The notes beneath the pieces are model-generated. The model had not been told where the DNA came from. It searched no databases and saw nothing but the letters and a program-made list of their open reading frames with translations. Positions 1 through 7,101 of a DNA stretch of 8,232 nt are shown piece by piece. Position 1 is the first letter of the stretch. Every line of letters starts with the position of its first letter. A program made the translations under genes and the position numbers. Origin of the DNA: RGIG4576 sp045656705 (lineage in GTDB: Bacteria; Bacteroidota; Bacteroidia; Bacteroidales; Muribaculaceae). The stretch lies in assembly GCA_045656705.1 (NCBI GenBank), contig JAZORR010000005.1:1-8232 (forward strand), written 5' to 3'.

Positions 1-10
1 TATTATATAA

Positions 11-1363
11 TTATTTTCGGGTTCTTTTTTTCTTGATTCCTTTATATAATTCGGGGTTATTTAATCCGTATTTTGACAATTCAGTTGGTGTCAAGCCAAA
101 GAACTTTGGCGTTCCTGGTGCTACAACTTCTTTGCCGTCAAGAATACCGTACAATACCCAATCCAATACTTTTCGGTTGGCTATATCTACTTTTTTTAGG
201 TCAAAGCGTATATAGATGTTTGTAATGCGATTGCCGTATTCATGACCGAGGGCTTCTACAATCACTTCATTAGGAACATCTATACTCGCTGCGATTGTCG
301 CCCATGTGTGGCGAGCCCAATAACTTGTGAGTTCAGGGAACATCGGTTCGTAGATTTTCTTTCCACCGCGACCTGGTGCTTTCGTCATCGGACCGATTTT
401 CTGTAACTCCTTATTCATCTTTCTACGGAAAAATTCATCGTTTGTCCATCGGTCAAGTATGAAAAGCAAATGTTTATCTCCTTTATATTGCTCAAATAGT
501 GCCATTGCTTCCGGCTCTACTTTCATCGAATATAAATGACCGGTCTTCGAACGATTGAAATCCAATCTACCACTCTTAATGCTTTCAAGTTTGGCAAGGT
601 CAATCATGTTTATGCCCATAAGGAAAAACATTAGCTTGAACATATCGACATATTTCTTTGCGTGTTCCTCGCATGGGAAATATATCAATCGGCGTAATTC
701 TTCTACCGACAATGAGCGTTTCGCTGTTTCTACATTCTTAAACTTAAACTTGCGAAAGGGGTAGAATGTCGTGATGTCGTTTTCAATCGCATCATTGAAT
801 ACGGCTCGAAGATTACGAAAATGTAAATTGCGAGCATTGGGACTGGGCGATGTTTTCGCCATAAAGGTATTGAAGCTCGTTAGCCAATCCTTGGTCATAT
901 CCTCGAAATGCAAAGTCTCTACTGCATCACCTACAAAGGCTCGTACTCTATTTAATGTGTGCATGTAGGTTTCTTTCGTACTTTCTTTCTTCGGCTCAAT
1001 GAATTTTAGAAATCTAACGATGAACAATGTTTCATCAACATTATTCTTTTCTTCGGGATTTAATTCGGCAACTGCTATGTCCTTTATCTCTTTAGCAGTC
1101 ATTCCTCGAAGTTTTCCGTCGCGAGTTAAGTTGATTATAATGGAATCAACTTTTTGCTTTACCTCATTGATATAAGCATTTAATACTTGCTTATCGGGGT
1201 GGTTAATTACTCGTTCTCGTACATTGTCCCATTCTTCAGGCATTAGTTTTGCATCTAATGAAATGTACGCAGTTGTGTTTTTGTGTCCTATCGCAATCTT
1301 TAATACGGACGGATGTCCGGGCTTTGTGCGACGACAATCAAAATAAAATTTTGTATTTGCCAT
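11..1363 (-). CDS. Tyrosine recombinase (integrase) of an integrative element
   Basis: Site-specific recombinase of the phage-integrase family, 450 residues, expected to integrate and excise a mobile element at the neighbouring tRNA gene. An N-terminal arm-type DNA-binding region covers about residues 1-100 (MPEEWD near 41-46 is typical of Bacteroidales integrases). A SAM-like core-binding domain spans about 112-205 and the catalytic domain about 217-400. Visible active-site positions are K273 (SKTG), R351 in YWARHTWAT, H374 in LGH and the nucleophile Y384 in NIYIR. The R-to-H (23) and H-to-Y (10) spacings fit the family. Two canonical residues differ: the first arginine is replaced in GINMIDL (N252 at that place), and the HxxR histidine is Y348. 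Both changes occur, from memory, in many Bacteroidota integrases. A basic tail of 66 residues follows the tyrosine and ends KKKRTRK. Transcription runs away from the tRNA; the start at 1363 gives a complete arm domain. The family is certain; the element type is not. Confidence 0.93.
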   Translation of the reverse strand: MANTKFYFDCRRTKPGHPSVLKIAIGHKNTTAYISLDAKLMPEEWDNVRERVINHPDKQVLNAYINEVKQKVDSIIINLTRDGKLRGMTAKEIKDIAVAELNPEEKNNVDETLFIVRFLKFIEPKKESTKETYMHTLNRVRAFVGDAVETLHFEDMTKDWLTSFNTFMAKTSPSPNARNLHFRNLRAVFNDAIENDITTFYPFRKFKFKNVETAKRSLSVEELRRLIYFPCEEHAKKYVDMFKLMFFLMGINMIDLAKLESIKSGRLDFNRSKTGHLYSMKVEPEAMALFEQYKGDKHLLFILDRWTNDEFFRRKMNKELQKIGPMTKAPGRGGKKIYEPMFPELTSYWARHTWATIAASIDVPNEVIVEALGHEYGNRITNIYIRFDLKKVDIANRKVLDWVLYGILDGKEVVAPGTPKFFGLTPTELSKYGLNNPELYKGIKKKRTRK

Positions 1364-1381
1364 TCTTAAAATGTCGAAGTC

Positions 1382-1540
1382 CCATGTACAAGGTAAATGG
1401 AGCTGACTTTTACTAAATATTTACCTTTCTGCTTGTGTATTAGCTTGTTATGTCCTTTTTCTTGCTCAAATCCATGTGCAAGGTTATGTACAAGGTAAAT
1501 TCAGCAAACTTGTGCAACTTTCATCGTTTTTGTGCAAAAA
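1382..1540. repeat. Cluster of five tgtRcAA direct repeats, candidate integrase arm sites
   Basis: The gap between the integrase start and the tRNA holds five same-strand copies of tgtRcAA, beginning at 1385, 1475, 1487, 1511 and 1531. Two copies extend to an exact 15-bp repeat, atgtacaaggtaaat, at 1384-1398 and 1486-1500. The copy at 1472-1484 reads ccatgtgcaaggt, one base different from the start of the first. A short inverted copy, atttacctt, sits at 1419-1427. Directly repeated short sites beside an integrase gene and its att site are what arm-type binding sites for integrase or excisionase look like. That role is inferred from position only. Confidence 0.55.
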
Positions 1541-1579
1541 ACTTCTTTTTTTTAAGCCATTTTAGTGGTTTTGGCATAG

Positions 1580-1626
1580 AAAAAACGCTGATTTCAGTGC
1601 TTTAATCGCCTGATAATCAGCGTTTT
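1580..1626 (-). terminator. Terminator-like hairpin just downstream of the tRNA
   Basis: A perfect 12-bp inverted repeat pairs aaaacgctgatt (1582-1593) with aatcagcgtttt (1615-1626), leaving a 21-nt loop. Read on the minus strand the stem ends in a run of six T, as in an intrinsic terminator. It begins ten bases past the tRNA 3' end and would stop tRNA transcription before the integrase. If an element is inserted here, this hairpin is either element DNA or a displaced host terminator. Confidence 0.65.
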
Positions 1627-1635
1627 AATTACTCG

Positions 1636-1709
1636 TGGTCCCACTTGGGCTTGAACCAAGGACCCCCTGATTATGAGTCAGATGCTCTAACCGACTGAGC
1701 TATAGGACC
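1636..1709 (-). tRNA. tRNA with anticodon CAT (elongator Met or Ile2)
   Basis: A full 74-nt cloverleaf reads on the minus strand. It has a 7-bp acceptor stem (GGTCCTA with TGGGACC, including one U-G pair), a D stem GCTC/GAGC, a 5-bp anticodon stem with loop CTCATAA, a T arm CTTGG-TTCAAGC-CCAAG and discriminator A. CCA is not encoded. The anticodon CAT lies at 1673-1675. It is not an initiator: position 1 pairs with 72 and the anticodon stem lacks the three G-C pairs. Elongator tRNA-Met and the lysidine-modified tRNA-Ile2 share this anticodon. The C4-G69 pair is compatible with Ile2, but the choice stays open. Its 3' end faces the integrase gene, making it the likely attachment locus. Confidence 0.95.
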
Positions 1710-1739
1710 TGCTTTTGATTGTTGCTCAAAAAGCGAGTA

Positions 1740-1771
1740 CAAAGTTATGCTTTTTATTTGTAAATTGCAAA
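1740..1771 (-). promoter_or_regulatory. Bacteroidales-type promoter of the tRNA
   Basis: On the minus strand TAACTTTG (1740-1747) matches the -7 consensus TAnnTTTG. TTTG (1768-1771) lies upstream with a 20-bp spacer, exactly the -33/-7 arrangement of the Bacteroidales primary sigma factor. Transcription would begin around 1733, about 25 bases before the tRNA 5' end. Confidence 0.75.
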
Positions 1772-2300
1772 TCTCAATGCATAGTTTTATGTTTTTTTGA
1801 ATTTATTGGCACAAAATTGGGTATAAGGGTTTTGTTTATATTCAAAAAACAAGATTTCATTCAAAAAAGTTGTCGGTAATTCTAAGACAGTTACGAGTGA
1901 CAAAATACTCTATTCCTTTTTTCGGTTGTCTTGGCTTCGCTACAAATGTCGTCTTGTTCTCGTGTGAGTATTTCTTAGAAGAATTTGCAGTTGGCGAAAT
2001 AAATGAAAATCTACAACTCTCTTGCTGTAGATTTTCATTTCCCCAAAAGAAGCAGTGTGTTTTTCATTCGGAGGTGTAACTTGATTGATTCCGTCAATGT
2101 ATAGAAATAAGGTTGTAAAATAAAGCGGTTTCAAACACTTTCACTAACATCTTAATAGTATGGAAAATTAGTCTCAAAGTATAGTAGTAGGTTTATGTTT
2201 TCGACACAAAATTATGCCACACATGGGCAAGTTTCTTACACACCAATCATAAAATTATTTAAAATTGGGAATAATCGCATTTTATTAGTTTTATTTGCAA
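1772..2300. other. Gene-free stretch with nested inverted repeats
   Basis: No convincing gene lies between the tRNA promoter and the DUF2851 gene. Short open frames on both strands (1870-2079 plus, 1940-2134 minus) lack family features. The stretch holds a perfect 15-bp hairpin at 2001-2040. A wider interrupted inverted repeat pairs ttctaag (1880-1886) with cttagaa (1974-1980) and aaatactc (1903-1910) with gagtattt (1966-1973). Other features are a near-direct repeat gtYgtcttg (1925-1933, 1948-1956) and a 10-bp direct repeat attcaaaaaa (1840-1849, 1859-1868). The nested symmetry suggests a structured RNA or a small dispersed non-coding element. Confidence 0.5.
2001..2040. repeat. Perfect 15-bp inverted repeat (hairpin)
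   Basis: aaatgaaaatctaca (2001-2015) is the exact reverse complement of tgtagattttcattt (2026-2040), with a 10-nt loop. The stem is AT-rich and has no uninterrupted T-run on either side, so it is not a textbook terminator. No gene ends next to it that would need one. Confidence 0.8.
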
Positions 2301-2308
2301 TAAATTTG
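2301..2308 (+). promoter_or_regulatory. Candidate -7 box for the DUF2851 gene
   Basis: TAAATTTG is an exact match to TAnnTTTG and ends 17 bases before the ATG at 2326. No TTTG stands at the right distance upstream; only TTTT at 2280-2283, with a 17-bp spacer. The leader would be only about 10 nt. Support is therefore partial. Confidence 0.4.
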
Positions 2309-2325
2309 ATTGGCAAACATAGTGT

Positions 2326-3612
2326 ATGGAAAAATTGATGCAATACATATGGCAATATCGTCTGTGGAGTCTATCGGAAATGGCTACTGTGGATGGGAGG
2401 CGCGTGCGAATTATCGACCCGGGAACTCTCAATACTAATGCAGGTCCAGATTTCTTCAATGCGAAGATTGAAATAGATGGAAATGTGTGGGTGGGCAATG
2501 TGGAGATACATGTGCGTGCTTCTGATTGGAAACGCCATCACCACGATAAGGATAAGGCATATGATTCGGTGGTGCTGCATGTGGTGGAGAAGGATGATGC
2601 TCCTGTGTATCGCTCAAATGGAGAACTTATCCCTCAGATGGTGCTTAATTATTCGCATAATTTCAACGAGAAGTATGCTTCGCTCGTGAATGCAACCATT
2701 TCATTGCCTTGTGCATCTCAAATCAAGGATATGCCACCTCTCACCATTTCGGAATGGATACAGACGCTTGCCTTTGAGCGACTACAATCCAAAACCGAAC
2801 GTATACGCACGCTTTACGATTCGTTTTGTGGTAGTTGGGAAGATGCGTGCTACGTCACCCTATCTCGCAATCTTGGTTTCGGTATCAATAACGATGCTTT
2901 TGAGCGCCTTGCTCGCAGAACTCCTCTCCGACTCTTACACAAGCATTGCGACTCGTTGCTACAAATTGAAGCTCTGCTTTTCGGACAAGCAGGTATGCTC
3001 GACAGCTCGCTTCATCCTCACGATGGATACTATCAGCAACTTTGCTCGGAATATGCATTCCTTGCAAATAAATTCACACTCACACCTATGGAAAGTGAGT
3101 CATGGAAATCGTTTCGTATTCGTCCTCAAAACTTCCCACATCGTCGCATTGCTATGCTTGCGCAATACATTCTCAACGGATTTAGCCTAATGGAAAGTAT
3201 ACTGAATGCACCCAACGAGGATGCACTTCGTGCTCTTTTCTCTATAGAATTGACAGGTTATTGGGCTACGCACTATTCGTTTGCCGACACTGCTACGAGT
3301 TCGCAGAAGGCACTCGGCAACAACTCGATAGATATTATACTCATCAATACCGTGGCACCACTATACTATGCTCACTCATCTATCACGGGGAATTACGAAT
3401 ATGCCGACCGTGCCATCAATCTGCTTGAAGGACTACGTGCCGAGCGAAATTCAATAGTAGACACATTTGTAAAGGCTGGTGTGCAATGCAAAGACGCACT
3501 TACCTCACAAGCCCTTATCCAAGCCAAACGAGAATATTGCGACACACGCAAATGCTTATACTGCACCATAGGCCATCGCCTACTCTCGCGTGCTGCTATG
3601 AAAAGTGACTAA
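2326..3612 (+). CDS. DUF2851 family protein, function unknown
   Basis: A cytoplasmic protein of 428 residues with no signal peptide or membrane segment. It matches the Bacteroidota DUF2851 family by memory of its hallmark segments. These are the N-terminal AGPDFFNAKIEI (39-50), W55-x-G-N-VEIH (59-62), the His-rich WKRHHHDKDKAYD (68-80), RIRPQNFPHRRIAMLA (264-279), INTVAPLYYAH (340-350) and the end EYCDTRKCLYCTIG (403-416). C405, C410 and C413 form a CxxxxCxxC cluster, with C388 upstream, that could bind metal. The PDF...VEIH pattern resembles the core of PD-(D/E)XK nucleases, with H62 where lysine is usual; this is an inference, not an established function. The length fits the family and the frame looks intact. 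M5 is an alternative start. The gene stands alone, converging on the pseudouridine synthase gene. Confidence 0.9.
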   Translation: MEKLMQYIWQYRLWSLSEMATVDGRRVRIIDPGTLNTNAGPDFFNAKIEIDGNVWVGNVEIHVRASDWKRHHHDKDKAYDSVVLHVVEKDDAPVYRSNGELIPQMVLNYSHNFNEKYASLVNATISLPCASQIKDMPPLTISEWIQTLAFERLQSKTERIRTLYDSFCGSWEDACYVTLSRNLGFGINNDAFERLARRTPLRLLHKHCDSLLQIEALLFGQAGMLDSSLHPHDGYYQQLCSEYAFLANKFTLTPMESESWKSFRIRPQNFPHRRIAMLAQYILNGFSLMESILNAPNEDALRALFSIELTGYWATHYSFADTATSSQKALGNNSIDIILINTVAPLYYAHSSITGNYEYADRAINLLEGLRAERNSIVDTFVKAGVQCKDALTSQALIQAKREYCDTRKCLYCTIGHRLLSRAAMKSD

Positions 3613-3614
3613 AA

Positions 3615-3670
3615 ACAATAAGGAACTATAACTTTGAATACTCAAAATTATAGTTCCCTAATTTTATTGT
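3615..3670. terminator. Bidirectional terminator between convergent genes
   Basis: ggaactataa (3622-3631) pairs perfectly with ttatagttcc (3648-3657). A further outer pairing, acaataa (3615-3621) with ttattgt (3664-3670), is possible. T-rich sequence follows the stem on the plus strand (ctaattttattg), and TTATTGTTTTT follows on the minus strand. It sits exactly between the stop codons of two convergent genes and can serve both. Confidence 0.75.
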
Positions 3671-3682
3671 ATAGTCTTTAGT

Positions 3683-4606
3683 TTAGCCCATCTTCACGAG
3701 TGAAAGGAAACGCAACGGTATGGCTGTGCTAAAATTCATCTCCTTGCGAGTGATAGGATGCACGAAACGTAGAGTTTGAGCATGCAACGCAAGTCGATTG
3801 ATAGGACTATGACCGGCACCATATTTGCGGTCGCCTGTGATAGGATGGCCAAGGTCTTTCATATGCACACGAATCTGATTTTTACGACCAGTATCAAGTT
3901 CCACTTCCATAAGAGAGAAGCTCTTTGTAGCCTTTAAGCATTTATAGCGAGTAATGGCAAGCTGACCTTTCTTTGGATCGTCGGTAGAATATACTTCAAA
4001 TTGTGAGTTTTCGGCAAGATAACTCTTCACCACGCCTTCAGCTTGTTCCACTTCACCTTCAACCACACACACATACTTGCGATTTAGCACCATATTATTC
4101 CAATTGTGCTGCATCACTTCCTTAGTTTGCATAGTTTTAGCAAGCATCATAAGTCCTGATGTATCACGGTCGAGACGATGCACAATGAACACCTTAGCAC
4201 GAGGATCGTGATACTTCACATATTCACGCATAATGCTATAAGCAGTGCCATCTTTCTTGGTATCAGTACCCATAGACAGGATACCATAACCCTTGTTGAT
4301 AACAAGAATATGCTCATCTTCATACACCAATTCTACTCTCGGATTTTTAAATACCTGGAACGATTGGTCGAAGTTTACCGAGAAAGTATCACCCTCATTC
4401 AATTCCACATCATAGCGAGATGTAGGCATATTATTCACCGCAAACTGATTGTGGCGAAGCATAGACTTAAGTTTTGTAGGAGTATGATCCTTTAGAATGC
4501 TTGCAGCCACTTCAAGGATTGTACCTTTCTCTTTCACAGTCCACGATTTGATATTATCAGGACGATTTTCTTTTCTCTTATTAGTGTGATTACTTGGTTG
4601 TCTCAT
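3683..4606 (-). CDS. RluA-family RNA pseudouridine synthase
   Basis: Converts specific uridines to pseudouridine in rRNA or tRNA; cytoplasmic, 307 residues, the usual length. An S4-like RNA-binding region covers about residues 22-80 (LKSMLRHNQFAVNN and the following NEGDTFSV). The catalytic domain follows from about 92. The signature HRLDRDTSGLM lies at 143-153 with catalytic D146. Further family motifs are TGRKNQIRVHM (239-249), HPITGDRKYG (254-263) and LALHAQTL (272-279). The usual KPaG motif reads NKGYGILSMG (104-113), a variant I associate with Bacteroidota members. The basic N-terminus (1-20) is likely disordered and may help bind RNA. The exact target (RluC-, RluD- or RluA-like) cannot be told from sequence. 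The gene has its own -7 box and a shared terminator, so it is probably transcribed alone. Confidence 0.95.
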   Translation of the reverse strand: MRQPSNHTNKRKENRPDNIKSWTVKEKGTILEVAASILKDHTPTKLKSMLRHNQFAVNNMPTSRYDVELNEGDTFSVNFDQSFQVFKNPRVELVYEDEHILVINKGYGILSMGTDTKKDGTAYSIMREYVKYHDPRAKVFIVHRLDRDTSGLMMLAKTMQTKEVMQHNWNNMVLNRKYVCVVEGEVEQAEGVVKSYLAENSQFEVYSTDDPKKGQLAITRYKCLKATKSFSLMEVELDTGRKNQIRVHMKDLGHPITGDRKYGAGHSPINRLALHAQTLRFVHPITRKEMNFSTAIPLRFLSLVKMG

Positions 4607-4625
4607 AAATTGAACATATTTTCTG

Positions 4626-4633
4626 CAAAATTA
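4626..4633 (-). promoter_or_regulatory. Candidate -7 box of the pseudouridine synthase gene
   Basis: On the minus strand this reads TAATTTTG, an exact TAnnTTTG match, 19 bases upstream of the ATG. The -33 box is weak: TTTC at 4652-4655 with an 18-bp spacer. It lies between the terminator of the upstream gene and the start codon, where a promoter is expected. Confidence 0.5.
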
Positions 4634-4668
4634 ACCTAAATTTCCGACATAGAAAAACTACAACACAC

Positions 4669-4703
4669 AAAAGGAGGCTCAACGCTATGTCGCTGAGCCT
4701 CCT
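4669..4703 (-). terminator. Intrinsic terminator of the secreted DUF6359 protein gene
   Basis: A perfect 10-bp GC-rich stem pairs aggaggctca (4672-4681) with tgagcctcct (4694-4703), with a 12-nt loop. On the minus strand the hairpin is followed by TTTTG. It lies 23 bases past the stop codon of the upstream gene and separates it from the pseudouridine synthase gene. Confidence 0.85.
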
Positions 4704-4726
4704 ATAAGCATTATTTTAAGGGAATT

Positions 4727-6988
4727 TTATAGAATCACCTTTGTAGTTTTCGCACCTTGTTTGCGAATGAAGATGCCATTTTCTGGATTAGCCACTTTCA
4801 CACCTTGCAAGTTGTAATATTCTACAGAAGCATTCTCAGCAGCCACTTCTTCAATAGCAGAAGCATCGCTAAGCACATATTCTGTAGAACCCTTTAGACC
4901 AGCAATTGTGAAGTAAGCTTCGATATTACCATTAAGTGTTACCTTTCTGCCAATTACAGAAGGATTATCAACGAGATTCAAAGCAGTGCGAACTGCACCA
5001 GTAGGCAATTGTACTGGCAAACACAAAGCCTTATCCTTGCAATCGGCAGCATCGGCAATGATTATGTTAGTTTTAACTTCAGGAGCTACACCAAACACAG
5101 GTTTATCCTTAGAACCATCCAAGCAACCTACAATGTAACCAGTTACCCAAGCAGCCTTCTTTTCACCATTAACAAAAGCTGCTATAGCTTGAGCCACTGA
5201 GATAGGAGCATCCTTAGTACCAAGAGATTCTGGATTTACAGGTTCTTCTTCTTCTTCAGCATTGAACATAAAGTCGTCGACACACCAAGTAGCAGAATCG
5301 GCAGTAGGAGAAACATATTGGAATGCAATATACACGATTTCACCATAAGCGCTTAGGTCGATTTCACCCGATTCTACCCAAGCTGAGAAACCACTTGCAG
5401 GAGCCACTGCCAATGTAGCAGATAGTTCAGTCTTCAAAGTAGCCTTAGCAGGGTCGGCGTTATCCAATACATACACCTTAAATTGAGTAGTAGTAGTGCT
5501 ATAAGCATTTACTTGAGTCTTGAAAGAAATAGATTTCTTTGCAGCATCCTTCACATTAAGAGCAGGAGAAACAAACCAAGTTTCTACAGGTGTAACAGTA
5601 GCTCCATAAGCACTCATAGATGCATATCCATTGCCACTATAATCTTTCCAAGTCCAATCCTTATCACCAGAAACCACTACAGCATTCCAATTGCCAGGAA
5701 GAACAGAAGTAAATTTTTCGTTCACAGAACTTTCGCCTGTCATACCAGAAGCATCAGCCACAGTCACGCTGATAGGTTGCAATTGAGCAGAACCATTATA
5801 TGATGACATAAAGCCCTCCACATTGTAAGTAACACCTTCGGCAAGACCTTCAATTGAGATACCATATTGATTGTAAGCAGCAAACTTGTTGGTACCATCA
5901 GATACTGTGTAGTTCTTAGTCTTACCTGAATCAAGAGTGAAGTATACACCTTCAAGCTTCACATAATCAAGGAATTTGCAGTCTTTAAGTTCGGCAACAG
6001 TAACCTTTATAGGAGCAACAGAAGTACCAGCCACGCCATCGGCAAACGATTCAGCAACTGGCGAAGCCAATTGGATATTACCACCATATTCACCTACAAG
6101 ACCTCTAGCACCAGCAGCAATCACATCACCATTCTTATAAGTCTTACCCAATGAACCATACACAAGCATTCTGCCCGAAGCATCTTGCACAATAAGGTTG
6201 CTACCATTTTGATAAACAGCAGTCAAAGCACCTGCAAACTTAGCAGCCTTACCATTGACAAGAGCATTGAAAGCAGCAATATCAGCCACAGGAGCAGAGA
6301 AATTGAAAGCAGCGCTTGCAGCCTCACTCACTGTGCTACCATCAGAAGCCCACGCATAAATAGTAGAGTTGCTTGTCACAGTAAAAGGATTAGTGTACTC
6401 TTCAGCATCACCTACATCGTCGCTATTAATAGCATAATAAACATCTTGACCAGCAGCAGCAGAAATTGATACCGACACCTCGTCACCAATTATATATTCA
6501 CCACCGGCAGGGGTAATAGTAGGAGCAAGCACTGCTCCTGCAGCAGCAGTAGTTATTTCGATAGTCTTAATACGCAATTGTGAGCCAGTAGCATCAAGAA
6601 CAAATTGATTAACCGAACCTTCCCAAGTAAGAGTAGTACCTGAAGCTGAGATTGTACCCGAAGCAACAGTAGGAGTCTTAGCATAATCGGCAGCAGTACA
6701 ATTAAACACAATCTTCACGATAGCTTCGGCAGAAGCAGTAGCCGGAGCAATTGTAAACTTAGCGTTTTTATATACACGAATATGGTCGCTCTTTGGTTCT
6801 ATACAGTCACTTGTAGACTTTGACTTTTCGTAAGTCAATTTCCAGCCATTGATAGTAGTAGTGTAACCATTCTTGTCACCGGTCCACGTAGAAGCCGATG
6901 AATTGGTGTTGAGCGTAACAGTTCCCGCCCACGCCATAGTAGCCACAAGCATAGCTACCAAACTAAGTAAACATTTCTTCATTTGCAT
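4727..6988 (-). CDS. Secreted multidomain protein with OB-like, jelly-roll-like and DUF6359 domains
   Basis: An exported protein of 753 residues. The signal peptide runs from the second methionine (MKKCLLSLVAMLVATMAWA, ending near A21), so the true start may be M3 at 6982. Domains by inspection: a β-rich N-terminal domain (22-148); a chitobiase C-terminal-like Ig domain (155-230, PTITPAGGEY...VYYAI...TIYAWA); two OB-like segments (about 233-310 and 325-410); a jelly-roll or choice-of-anchor J type domain (about 425-577, ending WCVDDFMF); an acidic linker (578-582); and a DUF6359 domain (589-706, GTKDAPISVAQAIA...VTGYIVG...LPVQLPTGAVRTALNL). The C-terminal tail 723-753 (YYNLQGVKV...NGIFIRKQG...KVIL) resembles Bacteroidales C-terminal sorting or anchoring tails. 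No catalytic motif is visible, so substrate or surface binding is more likely than enzyme activity. It has its own terminator. An imperfect -7 box, TAAATTTA, lies at 7020-7027. Confidence 0.88.
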   Translation of the reverse strand: MQMKKCLLSLVAMLVATMAWAGTVTLNTNSSASTWTGDKNGYTTTINGWKLTYEKSKSTSDCIEPKSDHIRVYKNAKFTIAPATASAEAIVKIVFNCTAADYAKTPTVASGTISASGTTLTWEGSVNQFVLDATGSQLRIKTIEITTAAAGAVLAPTITPAGGEYIIGDEVSVSISAAAGQDVYYAINSDDVGDAEEYTNPFTVTSNSTIYAWASDGSTVSEAASAAFNFSAPVADIAAFNALVNGKAAKFAGALTAVYQNGSNLIVQDASGRMLVYGSLGKTYKNGDVIAAGARGLVGEYGGNIQLASPVAESFADGVAGTSVAPIKVTVAELKDCKFLDYVKLEGVYFTLDSGKTKNYTVSDGTNKFAAYNQYGISIEGLAEGVTYNVEGFMSSYNGSAQLQPISVTVADASGMTGESSVNEKFTSVLPGNWNAVVVSGDKDWTWKDYSGNGYASMSAYGATVTPVETWFVSPALNVKDAAKKSISFKTQVNAYSTTTTQFKVYVLDNADPAKATLKTELSATLAVAPASGFSAWVESGEIDLSAYGEIVYIAFQYVSPTADSATWCVDDFMFNAEEEEEPVNPESLGTKDAPISVAQAIAAFVNGEKKAAWVTGYIVGCLDGSKDKPVFGVAPEVKTNIIIADAADCKDKALCLPVQLPTGAVRTALNLVDNPSVIGRKVTLNGNIEAYFTIAGLKGSTEYVLSDASAIEEVAAENASVEYYNLQGVKVANPENGIFIRKQGAKTTKVIL

Positions 6989-7073
6989 ATAGTTTTTGTT
7001 GATTTATAATTTCTGAGTGTAAATTTAGTGATTTTTTCTAAAACCTAAACTATCACAAGTCGAAAGAATCCAA

Positions 7074-7097
7074 TATATATGTTTTATAACATATATA
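7074..7097. repeat. 10-bp AT palindrome upstream of the secreted protein gene
   Basis: tatatatgtt (7074-7083) pairs with aacatatata (7088-7097) around a 4-nt loop. It lies 86-109 bases upstream of the start at 6988 and just beyond the terminator of the NlpC gene. It could be an operator or a second weak terminator; AT content makes chance symmetry plausible. Confidence 0.35.
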
Positions 7098-7101
7098 AAA
7101 A

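Noticed and set aside
1636..1709. Initiator tRNA-fMet
   Set aside because: Position 1-72 is a normal G-C pair and the anticodon stem lacks the three consecutive G-C pairs.
1870..2134. Short open frames on both strands in the intergenic stretch
   Set aside because: Both run through the perfect hairpin, have no promoter or homology I recognise, and look like non-coding DNA read by chance. The minus-strand one (1940-2134) might be a translated part of a repeat element.
2690..3190. 166-residue plus-strand open frame inside the DUF2851 gene
   Set aside because: It overlaps a conserved gene in another frame, has a Cys/Leu/Ser-rich random composition and no recognisable domain.
5483..5803. 106-residue plus-strand open frame opposite the secreted protein gene
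   Set aside because: Ser/Ile/Arg-rich shadow of the Ala/Ser/Thr-rich coding strand; no start context or family features.
6926..6988. Lipoprotein signal in the 753-residue protein (C6 near the start)
   Set aside because: The cysteine lies before the hydrophobic core, not after it; no lipobox follows.
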